From: Haematococcus lacustris
Lineage: Eukaryota > Chlorophyta > Chlorophyceae > Chlamydomonadales > Haematococcaceae
Assembly: GCA_030144725.1 (NCBI GenBank)
Contig: JASKMD010000002.1
Span: 3,179,086-3,243,085, forward strand
Reading direction: 5' to 3'
Length of the DNA: 64,000 bases
In this document: positions 41,025 to 53,600 of the stretch, piece after piece
How positions within the stretch are numbered: position 1 is the stretch's first letter
How the letters are laid out: each line of letters begins with the position of its first letter
The notes under the pieces: generated by a model
The model's input: only the letters and a program-made list of their open reading frames with translations
Databases searched by the model: none
Told to the model about the DNA's origin: nothing
Position numbers and translations under genes: made by a program

Positions 41025-44000
41025 TCACGGCCTGCTGCGTTTGTGCCCCTGCTGCCCCCCACCCTGTCCCTGCCGCCCCCCCGCCTGCCTCTCCCACTCC
41101 CCCTGCCGCCCTCCACCCTGCCTCCCATCTACTTCTGCACCCTCCAACTTCCTACCACCTTCCACCCCCACACTCGGCCGCCCATGCCCTCTCCCAGCTT
41201 GTGCTTGCGGCTGCGGTTGCTGACCCCTTGCCCCCCCTGGCCCCTGCCCCCCTCCCAACCCCCTTGCTGCTAGCTCGTCTGGGCCCCTACCCCCTGGCAT
41301 CAGGGCGCCTCCCCCCCCAGGGGGCTCACCAGGCTCTGACCCTGACCTAGCCCGCAGGCCGGACCCAAACGATGGTGGCCGGCGCTGGCCCTGCCCCTGC
41401 CCCTGCCCCTGCCCCTGCCCCTGCCCCTGCCCCTGCCCCTGCCCCTGCCCCTGCCCCATGGGCTGCCCAGCACTGCCGCTGCCATTGCTGCCCTGACCTG
41501 CCCCTGAAGCGGATGCCCTGCCCTGCCCTGAACCAAGGCTGGCGGAAGGGGGGGTGGGTGCTGCCTCCCCCCCTGGACCCTGCCGCCCTGCATGGGGGGC
41601 GGAGGTGGACCTGGGTCTGACCCCAGCTGCTGCTGCAGCCCTTGCCACCCCCTTGGATGGGGGCGGGGTGGCTGTGTCAGGGTGGGTGGGTGCGGCAGGA
41701 GGGGGCGGGGGGGTACGGCTGGGGGAGGTGTCCAGGCGTGGCCGGTGGGAGGTGGGTGTGACGTCAGACAGGTCGGAAGCTGAGCGGTAGCTGGGCTTCA
41801 TGGGGGCGCCTGGGGCTAGGCGGGGACCCCTGGGGTGAGAGCCTGTGGGGGGCCGTCCCCCCGGGCGGCTGCTGCTGCTGCTGGGGTGCCCTGAGGGAGG
41901 CGGGGCTGGGGAGGGGGGGCGGGGGGCGGGCGCTGCGTGAGTGGGCTGGGAGGGAGGGCCCTGGGCCCGGCTGGTCAGGTGGCCTGCGGTGGTGTGGCTG
42001 CCATTGCCGTTGGGGCGGTGGGCAGTCTGGGAGCGGAGGGAGTCTGGCGCCTCTGGTGCTCCTGATGCCCTGCTGCCTCCTAGCCCCGTGCCTGCCGCTG
42101 CTCCCGCCCTGCTGCTGCTGCTGCTGCCACCTGCTGCTGCGGAGTCCAGACAGGGGCGCTTGGCGGGCGGGGCTGCTGCTGCTGCTGCACCACCACCTCC
42201 TTGGCCACCCCCCTCTGCAGCCTCGGACCCCTTCCTCTTACCGGCGGAGCCAGCCTCTGCCCGGCTTCCACCCAGCTTCACGGCAGCTGCTCTGCCAGCC
42301 CCTGAATCATGCTGCTGCCTGCTGGGAACCCCCTTGCCTGGTGGGGTGGGGGCATCCCCCGGCCCCCCTGCTGCTGCTTGCCCTGTCGCTGCTGCTCTTG
42401 CTGCTGGCTGGGTGCTGGGGGTATGCTGGGAAGGCCTGGGGAGGGGTGTGGCAGGTGGGAGGGCTGGTGCCCTAACACCCATCCTCCGCAGCTGGTCGCG
42501 CATGTCGGCCATGCCCAGTGCCTGCATGCAACCCATGCAGTCCATGCAGTAATGAAGAGAAGGAAGCCACAAGTCAGGCTTGGCCACTTGAGTGCCACAT
42601 CAGCAGGTCTGAGGTTCGAGACCTGGGCACCACTTCACATTTGAAGCCACAGGGGTGGGGGGAAGAGGGCGGTAGGTGAGGAAGCAAGGGAGGTGGGTGA
42701 GGTGGGTAAGGAGTCGGTCAGTCATGCCTGCCCAGCCTGCAAGCCACACCAGCAGCATGGTGGTGCTGGTAGCCAGCAGGCAGGGGACTGTGACTCACTG
42801 TGACTCACTATGACTCACAATGACTCACTATGACTCACTCTGACTCACTCTGATTCACTCTGACTCACAGCCCCTCACCCACCTGTGTGGGCAGCAGGTA
42901 GCGGCGCTCCTTGGCGCTGGCCAGCAGTGCCCGCCAGTGATGGGACACAGCCAGGGTGCGGGCGTGGCCCAGGACCCAGAGGGAGAAGCGGGCCCGGGTG
43001 AGCGCCACGTTCATGCGCCTGCCACCAGCAGCCGACAGCCTTGAGCCCCTCCCCCTCCCTCAGCCCTGCTCAACAGCCTTGGACCCCCCCCCCCCCCAAC
43101 TCCCTCAGCCCTGCTCACAGCCTTGACCAGCCTGCACACTGGCTGCCTGCCCCTGAGACCCAGTGTGCTGTGCCGCTCACCTGACATCTTGCAGGAAGCC
43201 CACAGCTCGAGCTAGCGCCTGGGGGTCCCCCGCAGCGTCACTGCCCTCTGCAGCCGCCCCTGAGGCCTGGTGGTTGTTGGCCCTCACGCAGCTGAAGATC
43301 ACGATGTCTGCTTCCCTGCCCTGGAAGTGGGCGCAAGGTGGGGTGGGGTGGGGTGGGGTGGGGTGGGGTGGGGTGGGGTGGGGTGGGGTGGGGTGGGGTG
43401 GGGTGGGGTGGGGTGGGGTGGGGTGGGGTGGGGTGGGGTGGGGTGGGGTGGGGTGGGGTGGGGTGGGGTGGGGTGGGGTGGGGTGGGGTGGGGTGGGGTG
43501 GGGTGGGGTGGGGTGGGGTGGGGTGGGTGGGGTGTTCATGATGAGGCCAACAACCCCCCTACTGTACCTATCTGTGTGATCACGCTACAGTCACTCTGTT
43601 TGACAATGTGTGACACAATCACGCCAGCATGATCACACCTGGTAGCCATCAACGGTGGAGAAGTCCACCTGGGGGCAAGCCGCCAGGGGCTCGGGCAGAT
43701 GCGTGGCAGCTTCTGCTTCCCCAGGCCTTGCCCCTGCCTCTGCCGCTCTGCTGTCAGCCGTTGCCTTGCGTTGTGCAGCAGGCAGCAGGCGCAGCACTGG
43801 CTGGAAGGCGGCTCGTAGAGCATGCACCTGAGGGGCAGCAGCAGCAGGCAGTGGAGTGTGGGTGTGGGTGTGGGTGTGGGTGTGGGTGTGGGTGTGGGTG
43901 TGGGTGTGGGTGTGGGTGTGGGTGTGGGTGTGGGTGTGGGTGTGGGTGTGGGTGTGGGTGTGGGTGTGGGTGTGGGTGTGGGTGTGGTGGGGAACGGTGG

Positions 44001-47000
44001 CACTGCTTTGCATGGCGGATGTCGAGCTGAAGAACAAAGGCGGAGACAGCAGCTCATGGGGCAGGGTCAGCAACCTGTGCTTCATGACCAGCAGCTGCAG
44101 GGAGGTGAAGGCAGCGAAGGGAGGTGCAGGAGGAGCGGCCTGAGGAACATCCCTGGTGAAGGGTGGCAGCAGTGGCAGCAGGGGCAGCAGTGCCTCCACC
44201 TGTGCTCATTTACTTGAGGTTTTTGGTTGAGGCAAGAATAAGGGCAGTCTGGGCATCAGGGGCATCAGGGGCATCAGGGGCCCACCTGGGCTGTGTAGGG
44301 GCTGATGACGGCCACAGTGCCGCAGAAGGAGGGGTGGACCCGCATCAGGCCTGGGGTCAGGCAGACAGGCAGCAGGGAGACACGCGCCCCTGGAGCTGTT
44401 GGCTATGAAGCAGGATCCAGTACAGCATTGGGGCAGCAGCAGCCCCTACACACCTGCCCGACCCCCCTAAGACCCTCCCACCCCCCCAACCCCATGGTTT
44501 ACCCTTCAGGCCACCCCACACCCCTGTCCCACCCTGCCCTCCACGCCCTTGGCCCTCACCCCACTCCTCACACCCCTGACCCAGCCATGCCCTGTCCCCC
44601 ACAGCGTTCTGCACCCTCCCACCCCTCCCTCCCACCCCTCCCACCCCTACTCCCTCACCCACCCACCCCTCTCCCTCCCCCCTCACCCTCCAGCAGTGCC
44701 GCAGCAGCTTCCGCCTCAACAAGGTTCCTCAGGGAGCCCCCCGCCCCCCCGCCCCCGCCTGACTCCCTCCCCCGTTGCACGTCCCACACCACAAGGGGGG
44801 CCAGGGGCTGGGGGGAGGCAGCAGCAGCAGCGGCGGCGGCGGCGGCAGTGGGGGTGGGGCTGGAGGGGGGAGGGGCACCAGCCAAGTGCCATGGGGCCTC
44901 CCGCTGCTCAGCTGTCACGCCATTCCCGAGCGCTCCAGCGTAAAAATGGTCGGAAGGAAACCTGCAGTCATCCAGTTAGGCAAGGCGGCAAACAGGCAGG
45001 TAGATGGGCGGGCGGGCAGGCGGCCTTTGCCCCGCTGGCCCCCGCCCCTCTTCAAGCCAGCGCTCACCCCATCGATCGATGAGGCGGCGCAGGCCCTGGA
45101 ACCTGCCACCCTGATCCCCTTTACCCTTCTCAAGCCAGTGCTCACCCCAGACATCCGAGGTCCAGGGACCCCCAACATCTTACCCTCCTCATCCTCTTTG
45201 TTCACCTTCTATTTTCTTATTTGCCCTCTTTGGTCGTGTAGAATCCCACCCCCCCATCCTACTCTCTTATTCACTATCTTCTTTTCTTTTTGTTCTTGTT
45301 TGTGCTAACTAATCTTTTTGTGTAAACGAGAAAATAAAAGAAACGTCTGGCCATGGCCGCCCACCTGGCAATGGCTGGGTGCATGCGGTACTGCTCTGCC
45401 AGCATGGTCACGGGCACCTTGCACTGCTGCAGCCGCACAAACAGGGACTGCGACAGACCCGCCTTGGTGGCCGCCCGGGAGAGCACAGTGGGCGGCAGCT
45501 GGCAGGAGTCCCCCACCAGGACCACCTGGGGCAGGGCAAGGATAGGGGTGGAGCCATGGGTGGATGGATGGATGAGGGTGTGGGTGTGGGTGTGGGTGTG
45601 GGTCAGCTTAGTTGCTTGGGTCGGATGGCCAGATGGGTGAGATTAAACAGGTGGTTGGGGCTGGGTGGGGGTTTAGGTTACTATTACTGCTATTACTGCT
45701 ATTACTGCTATTACTGCTATTACTGCTGCGTGCATGCTGCTGTAGGAGACATTAGGCCGGCAGTGGGGCAAGCCCCTCATCAGCGGCTGAAGCTGAACTA
45801 AGGGAGTCAACACCACATCCACCACATCTCCAGCGATCTGCCACAGTCACCATGTAGCCCCCTGACTCACTCCCTTCAAATATCTTACCTTGGCTCTTGG
45901 CTTGAGAAGGGTAAAGGGGATCAGGGTGGCAGGTTCCAGGGCCTGCGCCGCCTCATCGATCACCAGGGCGTCGAACAATGGCGCGCCCCCCGGGCCGGTC
46001 GCTACAACCTGCGCGCTGGTTGCCACTGCCGGCCGGCCGTGCCCCGTGGGAAGCGGCGGGAGACCGGCGCCATTACGGCTTGAGTGTGACGCGGTGTGAG
46101 CATTCCCCACGCTCGCCACAGGTGCGAGCCACTGCACACCGACCATCTCGCCTGCTGCTGCGGACAGGGTACAAACCACCACCTCGGCCGCCCGGATCAC
46201 GGCTTGACGTAGCTCGCGTTTCGCGTGCTCGAGTACCTTGCGCCCCCCACGAGCTTCGCGACACACCTCCTGCGCGCCGCATCGCGAGCTCACGAATGGA
46301 TTTGTGTCCCGGCACGTCTATTTGCCAAGGTGTCGCAACCTCGCATGACCTCGACTGCTTCCTTGGGCTCGCCATCACCTTATATGAAAACAACTTTGCG
46401 ACACATGTTTCCAGGCCTGCACAGCCCAGGCTCGGCCTCTCACAGCGGGCGCCCTGAACACCGCTTCGCTCGTATTCTACACACACCGCGCATCGCAGCA
46501 TCGCTCACCTCGAGTTCGGCGCGCTTCTTCCTCATCTGGTAACGGACGTTCCTCAGCGCTTCGTGATCGCTTGCCTCGCTAGGCAACCCTTCAGGCCGCG
46601 CTCCGTTGGCGTCACCGTCCCTGCCCCTTCGCCCTCCCCCTCGGGTTTCGCCCCCGTCACCATCAAACTCCGAGTCGTCAGCTACAGCAAAGTCCATGTC
46701 GTCGCTGCCACACTCTTCTCCCTTCCCTCCACCTGCCCCTGCACCACCTCCCGTTGCCGCTGCCGCTCTCATCGTGTCATTGGTTGCAGCAGTGAAAGAT
46801 AGGGTGTTCAACTCCTGCTGCAGCCGTTGAAGGTCCTGCAAGGAGGCGTGGGCGAGCCCCAGCAGGAGGCACCCAAGCTACTGAATACAGACTACAGGGT
46901 GCCCTGTACTGCTGCTGCCAAACAAAGTCCTAAACTGCTGCTGTCAAGCTAAGAGCCTCTGCATGAGCACGACTTGGACATGGTTGCCAGAATATCTATG

Positions 47001-50000
47001 GTTTCACATCACAACAGCATCAACCTGCCGCCCCTAACACCTTTGCCCCTTTCCAGCCTGCCCTGCTGCCCCTTGCCCCCTCGGCCCCCTGCCCTCCCCA
47101 CCCCTGCCCCCTGCCCCCCTGCCCCTTGCTCCCCTGACGCAGCCCAGCCCAGCCCCCAGCCACTGACCTGGCGCAGCCCCTCCTGCCGCTTCATGGCTGT
47201 CTCATGCGCCGCGCCTGCCTGCTGGCTGCCCTGGTGGCTGGGCAGCAGCCGGGCAGCCACTGCGTCAACATGGAAGTCACGCACTGCGGGGGCAGGGGGT
47301 CAGAGGGGGGCCAGGGGGCAGGGGAGCAGGGGCCAGGGGGTTTTGGGGGCGGCAAGGGGCAGGGGACCAGGGGCCAAGGGACAGGGGACCAGGGGCAGAG
47401 GGTTGCCAGGGGCCTGGGGCCACAATGGATGACCAAGGGCAAGGGCACAGGGGTGACAGACCCTAGCCCTGGGTCACCTACTAATAGTAACAGACATTTC
47501 AGGGGGCAGGTTGGCTAGACGGTTGATCGATTGGTTAGTCAGTTGGTTTCAGTGAGCTAAAAGGTCATTGGCGCATGCTACCCCACCATGCTCACACCTT
47601 CTGCATGTGTGACCTCCATGCGCCCCAGCCGCACCATGGCTGGCTGCCGGCGGTTGCCTGCCCGCGTCCACACCCCATCCCTAGCTAGGCGGGCCACAAG
47701 CTCGTCAATTGCTGCACACCAGCAGAGCAGCGACAGCAGGGGCACTGGCAGCAGCAGCCACGATTGCTAGACACGCATGCCTCCTATGCTGCCACTGCCG
47801 CTGCCACTGCCGCTGCTGCTGTGTGCAGTAACTGCTGTCCCTGCTTGTGCTATGATATGACCACTGCACTGTCGTGGCATGGGCAGCAGGGAAGAGGTGG
47901 TGGTGATGGTGGTGGTTGTTGTGGTGGTTGTTGTTGTTGTTGTGGTGGTGGTTTCACATTACTTGTCCTCCCAGCCTGCTACCAGGTCCTGCCTCTCCTC
48001 CCCCTGTTCCTTCCCTCCAGCCCTATTGCATTCCCCTGTTGCTGCTGCAAGCCTCCCTCCTCCTGTTGCTTCCCTCCAGCCGCCAGCAGTGAAGCCTGTG
48101 GAGCCCCCAGCAGTGCAGACAGCCCACCTGCATTGCTCTGAGCACCTGCCTCACTCTGCATCCTACAGCCCACTTACAGCCCACTTACTGCCCACCTACT
48201 GCCCACTTACTGCCCACTTACTGCCCACTTACTGCCCACTTACTGCCCACCTACTGCCCACCTACTGCCCACCTACTGCCCACTTACTGCCCACTTACTG
48301 CCCACTTACTGCCCACTTACTGCCCACCTACTGCCCACCTACTGCCCACCTACTGCCCACCTACTGCCCACCTACTGCCCTCCTACTGCCCACCTACTGC
48401 CCACCTACTGCCCTCCTACTGCCCACCTACTGCCCACCTACTGCCCTCCTACTGCCCACCTGCATTGCTCTGAGCACACACCAAGATGCGCACAAGTGGC
48501 TGCACCTCCAGCTTTAGGGGGTTGCCCCTCCCCTCCCCCTCCCCTCCCCCTTCCCCCTCCTCCTCCTCCCTCTCCTCCTCCTGCCCAGCCTTCGCATCCT
48601 GTTGCTGTTGCTGCCGCTGGGCACGATGCCTGGCTGCAGACGGCTTCTTAAAGCGCTGTGCCTGCTGCTTTGCCGCCCTGGCTGCTGCTAGGGCCTCATC
48701 CACCCCTGAGTCTGAGGCTGAGCCATTGCCAGAGCCAGTGGCAGCCCCTGGTCCTGTCCGGGGCGCCTTGCAGGCCGCCAGCAGGGCAGAGGAGATGGCC
48801 AGGATGGCGCTGGTCTTGCCTGTGCCGGGTGGTCCCTGCAAGTGCACCGTACAGTCACACCCATCACACATTGTACTGGAACATTACATTTAAACAGATG
48901 AGATGGCATCAGTCAATGCTCTCTTCTGTGGTTGCAGACCTACTGCTTGCTGCATGCTCTCAGCTGTACTTGCAAGCTCGAACTGTCTGTCACCGCTGGT
49001 AGTTTGGAGCAGGCAGTACAAACTAGGCCGGGCAGTACAAAGCGAGACGCGAACCGGTCTTACTTGCACAAGCGTGACCAGGCTACTGGCATCTAGGCTG
49101 GCCGCGACCGCCCGCTGCTGCGAGGCGTTGTAGCGTTTGGCCAGCTCGACTGCCATAGGTTCCGGCACGCCCGCGGCCTGCAGGCCTTGCAAACCAGCGT
49201 CCTCGGCATCGGTGATGGCCGGCTGGTGCCCAGCGTCGCCGGCGCCAGGTTTGAACAAGAAGCCACGCAGGGTGGCGGGCAAGGCGTGTAGCGAGCACAA
49301 CGCTTGCAGTTCGCGGAGGGGCGCGGTAAGGGAGTGTAAGACCGTGACGTGCCACACAGAGCGCGGAACCAGGCTCTCTGCCAGCCGCGCGCGGCCGGAA
49401 GGAGCAGTTGGTTGAGCGGGCGGTTGGAGGCTGCACAGGCAAGAGAGAGTGAGAGCACCATGGCAGACAGGCAGCACACACGCGCGTGCAGCCGTGTGGA
49501 CGGAGTCAAATATCGGTATGGAGCGGGGAGATGGTGCTGAGACGTCCTCCTGCGCATCCATTGTCGCTTAGCCGATGCACCTCCATGCATAAGCAACAAT
49601 GACTTCCTAACGTGTCAACAGCTATGGAGCAATCTCCGTGTGGTATTGACAGGGGTTCGCAGTACGAACTTAACACACGGTCACACTAATTCCCATGCAC
49701 CTCTGTATTCACGTGTTGCAAAGCTGCCTTGGCCCAGAGCAACACTCACCCTGACGCCGGGACCGCTGGTGGAGCTGAAGGTGGGAAGACCAGCTTGCAC
49801 TGCAGGGGCAGGCAGCAGGGGCCAAGGGCACTCCAAGGGGGTACTCACCTCACCAGCAAGAGTTTCGAGCATTATGTCTACAGCTACAGGTCAGGTAAGG
49901 GCGGGCGTATGAGTTGGTAAATGAGGACTGCTGCATGAGGGCACCACTATTTGCCCCCCTGCTGGCCCTCCCTTTCCCCCTTTCTCCTTCCTTTGGTTGG

Positions 50001-50597
50001 CTTCAGAGCACAACCCCCTCTGGGTCCCCCTGCTGCCCCCTGCTGCTGCCCCTGCTGCCCCTGCCTTTCCTGCTGCCCCCTGCTCCCCCTGCTGCACCTT
50101 GCTCCTCCTGTTGCCTCCTGCTCCTCTTGCACCTCCTCCCACTCCCCCCAAAAACCTCCCTACACCCCACTTCTCCCTGCCTGGACTTTCTGCTACCCTG
50201 GCTGCTGTTGTACGCCACTGCACCTGCAGCACCAGCCTCCTCCTCCCCCGCCCCACTGCTGCCACTGCTGCCACTGCTGCCCACCTGTAACTGCCTCTCC
50301 CCGCCCACTGTGGTTGCGTCTGCCACCACTGCCAAGGCCCGGAGTGACGGCAGCTGGGTGGTCAGCATGTCTGTGCAGCCCCACAGTGCACCAGAGGCAG
50401 GCAGCAAGCAACAGACATCAGGAGGGCAGCAGGGTGGCTGGAGGGCCAAGGGGAGGAGGGAGGGCAGGCGGAGAGCAACAGGCACTGGCTGACAAGTTAG
50501 GCAGCAGCAATGCCAGGAGGTGCGGTGTGAGCCTGCTGCCAAGAGGTCTGCCAAATGTGTCAGAGCCAGGCGGGAAGAGGGGGTACGTGACAGGCCA

Positions 50598-50696
<99 letters not shown>

Positions 50697-53600
50697 GAGA
50701 AGGGGGTGGAGGGGCCTGGGGCTGGAATGCGGGTGCTGAAGAGGGGCCGGGAGGGTGAGGTAGGGAGCAGTAGCGTACCTTACCAGAGGGCTTACCTGCG
50801 GAGGGCAGGGCATACTTAGTGAGCAGCAGCAGGTCCTCTCGCTGCACTTGTGACCCCCTGCAGCCAGGCGATAGCACCACAGCTGCCCCGGATCGAAGTC
50901 AGTGGTGCCATGCCAGGTCACCACTAGGGAGTCTGTGAGTGTTCAATGTGGCCTTGTGTGGTGCAGGCCAGGGGCGAGGGCGAGGGCGAGGGCGAGGGCG
51001 AGGGCGAGGGCGAGGGCGAGGGCGAGGGCGAGGGCGAGGGCGAGGGCGAGGGCGAGGGCGAGGGCGAGGGCGAGGGCGAGGGCGAGGGCGAGGGCGAGGG
51101 CGAGGGCGAGGGCGAGGGCGAGGGCGAGGGCGAGGGCGAGGGCGAGGGCGAGGGCGAGGGCGAGGGCGAGGGCGAGGGCGAGGGCGAGGGCGAGGGCGAG
51201 GGCGAGGGCGAGGGCGAGGGCGAGGGCGAGGGCGAGGGCGAGGGTGAGGGCGAGGACGAGGGCGAGGGCGAGGGCGGTTTACCTTCCTTCGCGGCGGCCA
51301 GTGTTGGCCGAGGCTGCCTGCTCTGTCTCCTGCACTGTGAAGGTCACCACCTGGAGGGCGTCCACCCTGCGCACCTGCTGAGTCAGCACCTGCAGTTCAG
51401 GCAAGCCGGGCATGCCATGGGGTGCTAAGCGCAGGGCTAAACAGGACGAGGTCGAGTATACAAGAGCTGTTTTCACTGCTTGAATGGGTGAGTGCCGCTA
51501 CTGCTGCTGCTGCTGCTGCTGCTGCCGTTGCTGCCGTTGCTGCCGTTGCTGCCGTTGCTGCCGTTGCTGCCGCTGCTGCCGCTGCTGCCGCTGCTGCCGC
51601 TGCCGCTGCTGCTGCTGCCGCCGCCGCTGTCACTAAAAGTGACAGGGGAGGGAGGAGATTGAGGGAGGAGGAGGGAGTTTAAGGATGTGGTGGCATGCCA
51701 TCAGGGGGCGGGTGAGGGACATGAGGCCATACCTTGAAGCATGGCGGCATGGCGCCAGTGATGCCCGCAGCGGCCTCAGTGACCGAGCGAGCCACACTCT
51801 CCCGCAGCTCCTCCATCAGCAATGGCCTGCAGCCACCACTGGGCTGGGGCTGAGCCCAAGCCATGGGTAGCAGCAGTGATGCAGGTGTGCGGACAGCTAG
51901 AGCCTGCAATGCCCAGCAGCCATCCAAGACTGGAGGCTTAGCAGTTCAGCCCAACAACAAGGTGCAGCAGCAATGGTCACGGCAGGCTGCTGCAGATCTA
52001 TAGCCTGGACCTCAGCTCTGGTGCAGCCAGATGCAGGAACATGCTAGGAGCGGTGAAGAGCCCATGCTACCTTGCGCAGTTTCCTGTATTTGGGCTAAAG
52101 GGTTATCCTGTATTTGGGCTTAAGGGCTAAAGGGTGCATTTGGGCTAAAGGGTAATCCTGTATTTGGGCTAAAGAGCAGCCCTACCAGGCTCAGCGGTGT
52201 AGCCCAGGCAGGAAAGTGCTACCCAGCCAGCTTCCCTCCAGCTCCCCACCAGCTTCCCACCAGCTTCTCCCGCCCTCCCTACTCTCCCGCCTACCTACCT
52301 GAAGGTGTCAACGTACTGCTGTGGGCTGGTGAAGCGCAGGGGCACCAGTGGCAGGCGGGCCCTGCCCGCACGGCCTGAGGTGCTGGGCCCTCCATTCAGC
52401 ACAGAGTGCCGCAAGTCCCAGCCTGCCACCTCAGCGATGACGTCATCCTTGCGCAGCAGCGGCTGCAGAGGGGCTGCAGGGCTGTCTGCATTCGGGTAGG
52501 AGACAGGGCTCTACAAGGGGTCAGCTTGCAGGGGAGCAGCAGGGGGGGAGCAGCAGGGGGGAAGGGGGAGAGGTCGGGCACAAGCAGTGGGGTGAAGAGG
52601 TGGTGAAGCGCCAGGGGAGGAGCAAGGGACGGGAGAGGGGAGGGAGGGGGTGGGAGCCAGGGTGAGTTGGTGCACCAGAGGAGGAGCAAGGGGGAGCAGC
52701 AGGGGCACCCAGGTCACCCAGAGGGGTGGCATCAGCAGACATGGCAGAAGGGGGAACAGAAGGCAGCAGCAGAGGTGCAAGGGGCGGGGTGCCAGGGTTG
52801 GGTCGAGAGTGGCAGCATGGGGTGGGCTGATGTGAAAAGATGATAGGAGTATAGGGTTTGCAGCTAGAAGGGCCGGTACAGATACAGAGGGGTCGAGGCC
52901 CGTGTCAGCCGGCTGGTCTGCGAGTGTGACCACAGACCATGGTCACACCTCGCGTTGCGAGGCGGCGCGCTTCCGGCCCGACCGGCAGTCCTCGCAGCAG
53001 CACCGCCTTACGCGGTTCAGGGCGCAGCGCCGCCGCTGCGCCCAGGAGCCCGCCCCCGGGTTGCAGTCCTCGCGTACCGGCAGCTCCGAACCGACCTGCA
53101 GAGAAGAGACACGCATGGTAAATTGGCTAGATACATGCTCTTCTGTAGCTCGCATCCCCGACTTCTTTACTGTCATGGCTGAAGAGGGTGGTCATGACAT
53201 TGTGTGACCATGGATAACCCCTTTCTTATCCAGCTTGTCATTCTTGGCAGAGGGGAGGAAGGTGTCTCGTAGTATGGACATTGTGCCTTTGACAACAGCT
53301 ACAGTGTGCTGACATTACCCTTGGCTCTATCGCAGCTATGGCGGGCAACAATTTCCTACTTTGCCCAGCAAGACGACCTCCAAAATATGGCGTGACATAG
53401 CTCACCCTATCAATGATACTACTCAATATACGACACTGGTGGGCCTTGGGTAGGCAAGCTGGAGGGCGCTCAGGGTTCCCTGGAAGGCTGGGGTGTGAAG
53501 AGGGGTGAGGCGAGGGTAGGGGTAGAGGCAGGGACAGGGAAAGCCAGGCAGACAAGGGTCAGCCAAGCAGGCAGGGACAAGCCAAGCAGCAAGGGCAGTC

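Noticed and set aside
42600..42660. GGTTCGAGACC B-box-like motif
   Set aside because: No complete tRNA fold upstream; the T-stem does not pair.
50902..51428. Gly-Glu, Arg-Ala and Gly-Arg dipeptide-repeat frames over (GAGGGC)n
   Set aside because: The tract is in a helicase intron and is open in three frames by periodicity.
52943..53176. Cys-rich frame ([18 protein letters not shown]) that looks like a zinc-binding module
   Set aside because: The exon 52949-53095 joins its neighbours in phase only in another open frame ([15 protein letters not shown] and on).
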